The position numbers were made by a program, and so were the translations under genes. Below the pieces are notes generated by a model. That model saw only the letters and a program-made list of their open reading frames with translations, ran no database searches and was not told where the DNA came from. Source: an uncultured Bacilli bacterium (lineage in GTDB: Bacteria > Bacillota_I > Bacilli_A > RFN20 > CAG-826). Taken from it: a stretch of 10,539 nucleotides of DNA. How positions within the stretch are numbered: the stretch's first letter is position 1; each line of letters starts with the position of its first letter. The stretch spans positions 1-10,539 of the forward strand of contig CAKPAV010000038.1 in NCBI GenBank assembly GCA_934133115.1, read 5' to 3'. Below, piece after piece: positions 1-6,679 of this stretch.

Positions 1-1402
1 CTCTTAAGGCATTACTCGTCAATTTATTTAAAAGTTCTTTTTGTTTTAATAGCATAATTTCATCTAATTCTAATTCTTTTCCATTTATTAAAATATATTT
101 GCATTTTCCTAGTATTTCTTCACTAGCGCCTTTAGAAAATTGGATTTTTTTGTTATTGTTTTCTATTATTACACTCATCATCTTTTTTTCACTAGAAAAC
201 GAATTTTCTTCTATTTTTTTATATTTAAAATCTTTATTAGTAGCACTAGCAAAAGACACTATTGCTACTTCTAAAGGATCTCCAATATAATTATTATCAC
301 TTTTTAAACTATGGCAAGAGAGCATATCTTGATATAAATAATCTAATGTTTTACTTTGTTTAATGTTTTTAAGATAATATTTACTATTATCATAAGCCAA
401 ACTAACCACAGTCATTTGATTTTCTGTCAATGTGCCTGTTTTATCCGTTAAAATAACATTAACAGCTCCTAATGTTTCAACAGCGTGAAGTTTTCTAATA
501 ATCATATTTGTTTTAACTAAGCGTTGTACACCCATTGCTAAAACAATTGTTACCACTGCGGGTAATCCTTCTGGTACTGCGGCGACCGCTAAAGAGATAG
601 ATGTAATAAACATTTCAATTACATCGCGTTTTTGAATTAAGGCAATTAAAAATAATAATACACATATTACAATGGTAATAAATCCTAATAATTTCCCTAA
701 ATCTTCTAATTTCTTTTGTAAAGGTGTGTGCGTTATTTTGTGTTTATCTAACATTTTAGCGATTAATCCCACTTCGGTATTCATTCCAACTTTAGTAACA
801 ACCATTTCGCTATGTCCTTGTAAAACAAGTGTAGACATAAACACCTCATCCAGTCGTTCCGAAATAGGTGTTACATTAGAACTCGAAAACGCCTCATTTT
901 TGTTTATTGGTGTCGATTCTCCAGTTAAAGCCGACTCATCGCATAGCAAATTATACGTATTAAATATTTTTCCGTCCGCAGGAACTATATTTCCTTCTTC
1001 TAATAAAACAATATCTCCCACTACTAAATTCGTAGTATCTATTTTAAATACTTTGCCATCCCTTTTAACCGCTATTTGTTGATGAGTGATTTTTTTCAAT
1101 GCTTCAATTGCTTTATTTGCTTTCTCTTCTTGAATAAAACCTATTGTTCCATTCATTAAAACGACAAATAATATTATCGCGGCATCTGCATATTCTTTTA
1201 ACAATATTGATATAATACCCGATAACAATAATATGTAAATCAAGACATCATTAAATTCATTTAAAAAGCGTAAAATAGGAGAAGTTTTTTTAGCTTCTTT
1301 TAATTCGTTTAATCCATTATTAGCTAATCTAATCCTAGCTTCACTTTCTGATAATCCTGTTGTTAAATTTGTTTTAAGTTGGTGTTCAATATTTTTTTCC
1401 AT
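1..1402 (-). CDS. P-type Ca2+-transporting ATPase (type II, PacL/SERCA-like), N-terminal part
   Basis: This is a membrane pump that uses ATP through a phospho-aspartate intermediate, most likely to export Ca2+. The frame is open from the ATG at 1402 to the window edge, giving 467 residues; family members are usually about 870-900, so roughly the C-terminal half lies outside. What can be seen: a cation-ATPase N-terminus (GLSESEAR..NGLNEL, residues 16-33), the M1-M2 helices (about 47-90), the actuator motif TGES at 160-163, the M4 ion-binding motif PEGLP at 277-281, the phosphorylation site DKTGTLT starting at D320, and a nucleotide-domain motif KGASE at 424-428 (usually KGAPE). PEGLP with its Glu is typical of Ca2+ pumps, so the substrate is inferred from the family. 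No good Shine-Dalgarno sits at normal distance: AAAGG is about 15 nt upstream, inside the 3' arm of a terminator hairpin that ends just before the start codon. Ion specificity is not proven. Confidence 0.93.
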   Translation of the reverse strand, partial: MEKNIEHQLKTNLTTGLSESEARIRLANNGLNELKEAKKTSPILRFLNEFNDVLIYILLLSGIISILLKEYADAAIILFVVLMNGTIGFIQEEKANKAIEALKKITHQQIAVKRDGKVFKIDTTNLVVGDIVLLEEGNIVPADGKIFNTYNLLCDESALTGESTPINKNEAFSSSNVTPISERLDEVFMSTLVLQGHSEMVVTKVGMNTEVGLIAKMLDKHKITHTPLQKKLEDLGKLLGFITIVICVLLFLIALIQKRDVIEMFITSISLAVAAVPEGLPAVVTIVLAMGVQRLVKTNMIIRKLHAVETLGAVNVILTDKTGTLTENQMTVVSLAYDNSKYYLKNIKQSKTLDYLYQDMLSCHSLKSDNNYIGDPLEVAIVSFASATNKDFKYKKIEENSFSSEKKMMSVIIENNNKKIQFSKGASEEILGKCKYILINGKELELDEIMLLKQKELLNKLTSNALR

Positions 1403-1408
1403 AGTTTT

Positions 1409-1444
1409 AATAAAAAGCCTTTAGCAATTTAAACTACTAAAGGC
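1409..1444 (-). terminator. Rho-independent terminator after the M50-like gene
   Basis: A perfect 8-bp inverted repeat (GCCTTTAG at 1417-1424 and CTAAAGGC at 1437-1444) with a 12-nt loop is followed on the minus strand by TTTTTATT. It lies 33 bases past the stop of the 372-aa gene and ends 7 bases before the ATPase start codon, so it may also act as an attenuator for that gene. Confidence 0.8.
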
Positions 1445-1476
1445 ATTACATTAAAATATATGTTTTTTATTATTTG

Positions 1477-2595
1477 CTAGAACACATTATATAAATCTTC
1501 TGATCCTAATTTTTCTGAAACCATTTTAATAGCTTCTTCGTATAATTCTAGTTCAACTTTCTTTTCAATTGCATCGCTCATATGGTTAATACGTTTTTTC
1601 ATTCCTTCGATAGCAATTTCACTTTCTGATAGGCTTTCATTTATTAGTCCACTAACAAGAAGGTATACGCGTTTTGTGGCTATATCTTTGTCTTTTGCTA
1701 ACATTTTACGATCATCAGATTCTAAAACGTCCCAATAATATTTTGAAGCTTCTTCAATTGAACTATTTAAGATTATAAAATACAATTTTTGGAAGCGATA
1801 ACGATATCCTGTAATTGTTTCTATTGCATTAATATCCGCTAAAACAGTATCCACAACTTCTTCAGCTTTTTTATAATCTTTTTTATTCAAGCATTCATAA
1901 TAAGCATATCGGTTAATCAAGACTGTCATTGGAGTGATTTCTTTATAAACTGGAATGTTTTCTGGAGTTTTCCCTACTCTTATATCTTCTTCAATACGCA
2001 TAAATTCATTATAAGCATCTGCGTTTTCTTTTTTACCTAATAGTTTTAAACGATAACCATCATTTAAAATATCTGTTCTCATAGGAATAATATTATATAA
2101 CACGAAAACTAAACCTACGCCAAAGTAGATAAGAAGTCCGTATTTAACTTGAGCAGGAATTGCTTTAATCATATAAAGAATTAAACAAATTATTACAGAA
2201 ACTAAGAAAGATAAAATTCCTCCTCTTAAAAAAGAAGCAGGATTAGACTTTTTATCTTGCATAATTGGTGTAAATCTTGTTTCACTAAAAAGTCCTTCAA
2301 ATCCTTCAAATTTAAACGCCCATTTATTTTCTTTCTTATACCAGCATAATCCAAACATATTGAAATAAGTTAATTTGTATCCGCCAATCTTCGCTCCAAT
2401 AATATGACCTATTTCATAAACAAGAGCAAACACAACCACTGATATTGCCATACAAATCAAAACATATGGCCAAGCTTGCGCTGAAGATAATTCTAGTGCA
2501 CTTATTGCTACTACAATTACTGTTTGTCCTACTAAGTAGATTAACGCAAACATAATTAAGTAAACTATTATTGTTCCTAACTCATTTTTTTCCAT
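1477..2595 (-). CDS. M50/site-2-protease-like membrane protein with degenerate active site
   Basis: A 372-aa membrane protein. Hydrophobic segments lie at about 8-33, 43-63, 125-145 and 152-172. The layout matches M50 zinc metallopeptidases found in Firmicutes: the second helix carries Y60-E-I-G-H64 where the family has HExxH, and the last helix ends in N168-IIP followed by N178-D-G, resembling the NxxP...DG third-ligand motif. The first zinc-binding His is Tyr (codon TAT, one base from CAT), so the protein may be inactive or may have a different role. The C-terminal half (about 190-372) is soluble, helical and charged, with possible TPR-like helix pairs. The start is firm: AAGGAGGG sits 6 nt before the ATG, with a promoter upstream and a terminator downstream, so it is probably a single-gene transcript. 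The substrate is unknown; the family assignment rests on motif resemblance only. Confidence 0.75.
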   Translation of the reverse strand: MEKNELGTIIVYLIMFALIYLVGQTVIVVAISALELSSAQAWPYVLICMAISVVVFALVYEIGHIIGAKIGGYKLTYFNMFGLCWYKKENKWAFKFEGFEGLFSETRFTPIMQDKKSNPASFLRGGILSFLVSVIICLILYMIKAIPAQVKYGLLIYFGVGLVFVLYNIIPMRTDILNDGYRLKLLGKKENADAYNEFMRIEEDIRVGKTPENIPVYKEITPMTVLINRYAYYECLNKKDYKKAEEVVDTVLADINAIETITGYRYRFQKLYFIILNSSIEEASKYYWDVLESDDRKMLAKDKDIATKRVYLLVSGLINESLSESEIAIEGMKKRINHMSDAIEKKVELELYEEAIKMVSEKLGSEDLYNVF

Positions 2596-2623
2596 AATAG
2601 TCCCTCCTTAAAATTTATTTAAT

Positions 2624-2652
2624 ATTATAACACTTTACATTTATTAAAACAC
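2624..2652 (-). promoter_or_regulatory. Extended -10 promoter for the M50-like gene
   Basis: The minus strand reads TGTTATAAT, a consensus -10 (2624-2629) with the TGn extension (2630-2632). The -35 is weak (GTGTTT at 2647-2652, 17-bp spacer). The hexamer AGTGTT occurs twice, at 2629-2634 and 2648-2653, 19 bp apart on the same face of the helix; this could be an activator or repressor site or chance. The start codon lies about 29 bases downstream of the -10. Confidence 0.65.
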
Positions 2653-2662
2653 TAGATAACAA

Positions 2663-3190
2663 TTATTTTATTAAACCCGGTAGAAATTGATTATTTAACA
2701 TTTCTAGTTTAATTAATAAATCTTCAACGTTTTCTTTCATTCCTTGCTCAATCCAAAGAATAACACAACTTGTCATTGCAGAAGTATAATAAGTGACGTA
2801 AAACTTTCTTTCCTCACTTGTAAATCTGTTTTCTTTATCCAAAGTAACCAATTGTCTTAATATTTGAGAATAAAAATAACTATATACAAATTGTTCAAAT
2901 AAATCTTGTGCTGAACTTTCTAAAATGTGTTTCACAAAACTTTTATTTTTATTAACATATTTAACAATTTGTTTAACCATCTCTTTCCAATCTTTAACCT
3001 CTTTATTAATTAAAGTATTTTCATTTAGAAAAATCCAAGTTAAAAGATCATATATGTCTCGGAAATGATAATAGAATGTTTGTCTTTTTATGCCACAAGC
3101 ATAAGATAATTCTTGAACTGTAATACGATCAAACGATTCATTAGACATTAATTCTTTTAATGCCTCCGCAATTAATTGCTCTGTTTTCAT
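2663..3190 (-). CDS. TetR/AcrR-family transcriptional regulator
   Basis: A 175-aa DNA-binding regulator. The N-terminus is a typical TetR helix-turn-helix: residues 1-20 form the first helix, ITVQELSYACGIKRQTFYYHF (24-44) covers the helix-turn-helix, followed by the FRDIYDLLTWIF stretch. That last stretch resembles the DhaS-type subgroup (dihydroxyacetone kinase regulator-like), although no dha genes are present here. The remainder (about 60-175) is an all-helical ligand or dimerisation domain too variable to predict an effector. Its ATG overlaps the psuG TGA (ATGA, 4 bp) and only a weak AAGAAG precedes it, so translation is probably coupled to psuG. As the last gene of the ATPase-psuG operon it may control that operon, but no operator is identified. 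No terminator is visible between it and the next promoter. Confidence 0.9.
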   Translation of the reverse strand: MKTEQLIAEALKELMSNESFDRITVQELSYACGIKRQTFYYHFRDIYDLLTWIFLNENTLINKEVKDWKEMVKQIVKYVNKNKSFVKHILESSAQDLFEQFVYSYFYSQILRQLVTLDKENRFTSEERKFYVTYYTSAMTSCVILWIEQGMKENVEDLLIKLEMLNNQFLPGLIK

Positions 3191-4098
3191 TTGCTTCTTA
3201 ATTTAGCGTATTCTACCGCAATCATAGAACCTACTTTAGCATTATTAAGTACTAATTTAATATTTGATTCTAATGAATCACCACCGCTTAATTCACAAAT
3301 TTTGCTAAGTAAGAATGGAGTGGTTTCTTTACCATGGACTCCAAGATGTTTCATTTCTTCAATAGCATCATCAATACACTCATCAATTCTTTCTTTATCC
3401 ATAGCATATTCTTCTGGGATTGGATTAGAAATAAGAATACCACCTTTTAAATGATTTTCTCTTTTAGCTTTAATTATATTAGCTCCATCTAGTGGTGAAC
3501 TAATTGCGTAATCGCAATTTAAACCACTATGCGCAGTATAGAAATCCGCCAATTCGATAGTTTTATATCCTAAAACTGTTACTCCAAAAGTTTCTAAATA
3601 CTCTAATGTTAATTTTAAATCAAGTATAGCCTTAGCGCCAGCACATACAACTGTAACATCAGTATTAGCTAATTCTTGTAAATCGGCAGAAATATCAAAT
3701 GTTTCTTGTGCTCCACGATGTACACCGCCAATTCCACCAGTCACAAACACTTCAATGCCTGCTTCATGAGCAAGAATCATTGTTGTAGCAACTGTTGTAG
3801 CACCCCATAATTTACGAGCATAAACAACTGGTAAATCTCTACGAGATACTTTTATAATACCTTTTCTTTTTCCAAATTCTTCAATTTCATCTTTACTCAT
3901 TCCAATAACGCCTACACCGTCAATAATTCCGATTGTTGCTGGAATTGCGCCATGCTTTCTAACTTCTTCTTCAACCATCATGGCTGTTTCAACATTTTTT
4001 GGATATGGCATACCATGAGAAATAATTGTTGACTCTAATGCCACAACTGCTTTTCCTTCTTTTAATGCTTTCTTTACTTCATCGCTAATTCTAATCAT
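3187..4098 (-). CDS. psuG: Pseudouridine-5'-phosphate glycosidase
   Basis: A 303-aa full-length cytosolic enzyme that reversibly cleaves the C-C glycosidic bond of pseudouridine 5'-phosphate to uracil and ribose 5-phosphate. Family hallmarks are clear: ALESTIISHGMPYP (20-33) with the expected catalytic Glu at 22, the GVIGM and SRRDLP stretches, TGGIGGVHRGAQETFDISADL (120-140) containing metal- and phosphate-site residues, and CAGAKAILDL (152-161) with the expected Schiff-base Lys at 156. These match Glu31 and Lys166 of the E. coli enzyme by alignment from memory. The ATG at 4098 has a Shine-Dalgarno GAGGTG about 6 nt upstream and overlaps the ATPase stop by 8 bp. The usual partner, pseudouridine kinase psuK, is not in the window, so the source of pseudouridine phosphate is unresolved here. 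Confidence 0.96.
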   Translation of the reverse strand: MIRISDEVKKALKEGKAVVALESTIISHGMPYPKNVETAMMVEEEVRKHGAIPATIGIIDGVGVIGMSKDEIEEFGKRKGIIKVSRRDLPVVYARKLWGATTVATTMILAHEAGIEVFVTGGIGGVHRGAQETFDISADLQELANTDVTVVCAGAKAILDLKLTLEYLETFGVTVLGYKTIELADFYTAHSGLNCDYAISSPLDGANIIKAKRENHLKGGILISNPIPEEYAMDKERIDECIDDAIEEMKHLGVHGKETTPFLLSKICELSGGDSLESNIKLVLNNAKVGSMIAVEYAKLRSK

Positions 4099-6577
4099 TT
4101 AAAACACCTCTATCTTTTTTACGAATGAATCTATCGAACACATAGTACATTACAAAATATAAAATTGTAAATACCAAAATTATGCCTATTGTTATTAATA
4201 TATTTTGAGTATTTAACATTGATGGATAAATTTTAAAAATGTTTAGTGGTTCTCCGCCTATCATAATAAGTTTTTTCTCTGAAACAATTGATAATGTTAC
4301 AAATAATGTTATTGTTAATAATGTCAAACAAGAAAATAATACTGTACGATATTTATTAAACGGCCAACAACATCTAAACAAAACAACCAAACACATAATT
4401 GAGATAATAAACATACCCATAGTTTGAATTATTTGACTATTCCCAATCGCACCATTTAAATTTAATAACAATAATGTTAATACCGCCAAAGTGATAGTTA
4501 CACCACCAGGAATTGCGTTACATACCACATTATTAACAAAGCCGCCTTCAATAACTTTATCATTAGGTTGTAAAGAAAGGAAGAATGAAGCAATACCTAT
4601 TCCACAAAACTCCCAAATATATAAATGCTGTGTTTCAAAAGGATATTGGAATGTCGCTGCTGATTTAAATATCATTCCTATAACCGCTACAATAAGCAAT
4701 ATAACAGAAAGTAAGAAAGCAAAAATGGTTTTATTTAAAAACAAAGAACATGTTTGTTGTAAATTGTTAACAACTCTTCGGCCTTCTTGTACTACTTCCG
4801 GCATATGAGAAAAATCTGAATCCATTAAAACCAAGTGCGAGGAATACTTTGTTGCATCTGCTCCACTTGCCATAGCAATAGAACAATCTGCTTTCTTTAA
4901 AGCAATAATATCATTAACTCCATCACCAGTCATAGCAACAGTTTTCCCTTGTTCTTTTAAAGCTTCCACTAAAGCAGCTTTTTGTTCTGGAGAAACTCGA
5001 CCAAATATTGTATACTTATTAGCAATTTTCTTTACTTCATCAAGTTCCATACCTTCTAAATTAATAATTGATTCATAATCTTCAACGCCGCACTGACGAG
5101 CTATCTCGCCAACAGTTATAGGATTATCTCCCGATATAATTTTTATATCAACATTATTTTGTTTAAACCATGCAATTGTTGATTCGGCATTTTCACGAAT
5201 GTTATCTTTAATAGAAATATAAGCTATAATTTTAGAACCTAATGGTGGTTGTTCTTTACGACTTGGCATTACCGAATGAGTTAACACCATTACTCTTAAA
5301 CCACGTTTAGATAATACTTCGATTTTTTCTTTTGTTTTACTAGAAAGTTTTTTAATAATAAATTCTGCTGCTCCTAATGTATATGTGCCTTTACCTTTAA
5401 GTGTTACCATTGAATATTTTCTTGCGCTAGAAAATGGCAATGTATTAGTGGCAATATACTTATCGTTTAATGGACACATTTTCATAATTGCTTTAGCGGT
5501 TTGATTGTTATCCTGAGTAGCATTAAGCATAGAACCTAATATAACTTTAATATCATCCAGATTATGTTTTCCTTCTACCTCTATTTCATTAATAGACATT
5601 GTTCCATCTGTTAATGTACCAGTTTTATCAAAACATAAGACATTAGAACGCGCTAGCATCTCAATTGAATATAATTCTTGCACCATAGTTTTCTTTTTTC
5701 CTAAGCGTAAAACACCTACTGCTAAGGTCATTGAAGTAAATAAGAACATTCCTGCTGGAATCATTCCAATCATTGATGCTGAAGTTGATTTAACTGCTTC
5801 TTTGATTTTATCAATAGTACTAATTGCATCTGAATTAAAATAATCTTTAAAGAAAAGCATAATTCCTAGAGGAATAATAACCAAACTAATGATATGAAAT
5901 ATTTTATTTAATGATTTTAATAATTCTGATTTTGGTCTTTTAAATTGTTTTGCTTTTGATTGTATTTCTTCAACAAAAGAACTCTTACCAACTTTTTCTG
6001 CTCTTAATGTTGCTTTCCCGCTAACAACAAAAGATCCAGAATAAGCTAAATCACCAACACTTTTTTTTATGGTTAATGATTCCCCTGTGATAATAGATTC
6101 ATCAACTTCCAATTCGCCATCAACCACAATAGCATCAACGCTTATTTGCTTACCTGTTTCTAAAAAGAATATATCATCTAAAACTAGTTCTCCAGTTGGG
6201 ATATCTTTTATTTCTCCATTTCTTATAACTTTAACGGTCGGCTCTACTGATAGTTTAAGTTTTTCCACTAGTCTTTTAGCTCGAATATCTTGAACTAAAC
6301 CAATGATCATATTTAATACCATAACAGTCATAAAAGCGACAATGCCTTCAGCATTACCCACTAATATTTCTGCTATCGCAATTATTGTTAAAAGTATATT
6401 AAAAAAAGTTAAAACATTACTTTTTATTATTTCAAAATATGTTTTAGTTGTTTGTTTTGTTGTCTTGTTATATAGTTTTTGTTTTTTTCTATTTTCTACT
6501 TGCTCACTAGTTAACCCTGTGTCTAGTGCAGCTTTAAATCTTTCTATATTCTCTTCAACATTAGATTGTTTTTTCAT
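4091..6577 (-). CDS. P-type cation-transporting ATPase (CtpE/YoaB-like)
   Basis: An 828-aa complete P-type pump, with about ten membrane segments: two before the actuator domain, two before the phosphorylation site and six at the C-terminus. Visible motifs are TGES (164-167), CFDKTGTLT with the phosphorylated D317, and TGDGVND (550-556). The M4 motif is IPAGM (273-277), in place of the PEGL of Ca2+ pumps, and the nucleotide domain has LGAAEF where others have KGAPE. This suggests the CtpE/YoaB-like group; CtpE is linked to Ca2+ uptake, but the ion here is not established. I chose the ATG at 6577 because GAGG lies 9 nt upstream and the promoter -10 is at 6599-6604. The longer frame would begin with a TTG at 6628 that is part of the -35. 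It is the first gene of an operon with psuG and the TetR gene, whose coding regions overlap. Confidence 0.92.
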   Translation of the reverse strand: MKKQSNVEENIERFKAALDTGLTSEQVENRKKQKLYNKTTKQTTKTYFEIIKSNVLTFFNILLTIIAIAEILVGNAEGIVAFMTVMVLNMIIGLVQDIRAKRLVEKLKLSVEPTVKVIRNGEIKDIPTGELVLDDIFFLETGKQISVDAIVVDGELEVDESIITGESLTIKKSVGDLAYSGSFVVSGKATLRAEKVGKSSFVEEIQSKAKQFKRPKSELLKSLNKIFHIISLVIIPLGIMLFFKDYFNSDAISTIDKIKEAVKSTSASMIGMIPAGMFLFTSMTLAVGVLRLGKKKTMVQELYSIEMLARSNVLCFDKTGTLTDGTMSINEIEVEGKHNLDDIKVILGSMLNATQDNNQTAKAIMKMCPLNDKYIATNTLPFSSARKYSMVTLKGKGTYTLGAAEFIIKKLSSKTKEKIEVLSKRGLRVMVLTHSVMPSRKEQPPLGSKIIAYISIKDNIRENAESTIAWFKQNNVDIKIISGDNPITVGEIARQCGVEDYESIINLEGMELDEVKKIANKYTIFGRVSPEQKAALVEALKEQGKTVAMTGDGVNDIIALKKADCSIAMASGADATKYSSHLVLMDSDFSHMPEVVQEGRRVVNNLQQTCSLFLNKTIFAFLLSVILLIVAVIGMIFKSAATFQYPFETQHLYIWEFCGIGIASFFLSLQPNDKVIEGGFVNNVVCNAIPGGVTITLAVLTLLLLNLNGAIGNSQIIQTMGMFIISIMCLVVLFRCCWPFNKYRTVLFSCLTLLTITLFVTLSIVSEKKLIMIGGEPLNIFKIYPSMLNTQNILITIGIILVFTILYFVMYYVFDRFIRKKDRGVLND

Positions 6578-6598
6578 TTCTGCTATCCTCATATATTT

Positions 6599-6628
6599 AT
6601 TATATAAAAACAAAATATAATTAATCAA
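6599..6628 (-). promoter_or_regulatory. Promoter of the ATPase-psuG-tetR operon
   Basis: The minus strand has TTGATT (6623-6628), an 18-bp spacer and a perfect TATAAT (6599-6604). The predicted transcript begins near 6592, leaving a leader of about 15 nt with the GAGG ribosome-binding site. It starts immediately after the lipoprotein gene's terminator. Confidence 0.75.
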
Positions 6629-6630
6629 CT

Positions 6631-6657
6631 AAAAAAGAGTCTAATATAGACTCTTTT
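6631..6657 (-). terminator. Rho-independent terminator after the lipoprotein gene
   Basis: An 11-bp perfect stem (6633-6643 with 6647-6657, core AGAGTCTA/TAGACTCT) with a 3-nt loop is followed by a T-run on the minus strand. It starts 22 bases after the stop at 6680. The A and T flanks could make it work in both directions, but no plus-strand gene needs it. Confidence 0.88.
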
Positions 6658-6679
6658 AAGTGATTTTGCATCTTTTTAA

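Noticed and set aside
672..1082. Plus-strand open frames opposite the ATPases, TetR, psuG, tadA and serS genes
   Set aside because: They mirror conserved minus-strand genes, have Ser/Thr/Ile/Leu-rich compositions typical of antisense frames and no recognisable domains.
1486..1491. TATAAT at the end of the M50-like gene as the promoter of the Ca2+-ATPase
   Set aside because: There is no matching -35 or TGn extension, and such hexamers are common in this AT-rich DNA; kept only as a possibility in the findings.
6578..6628. A longer ATPase reading frame starting with TTG at 6628
   Set aside because: That TTG is the first part of the -35 box, there is no ribosome-binding site, and the predicted transcript starts downstream of it.
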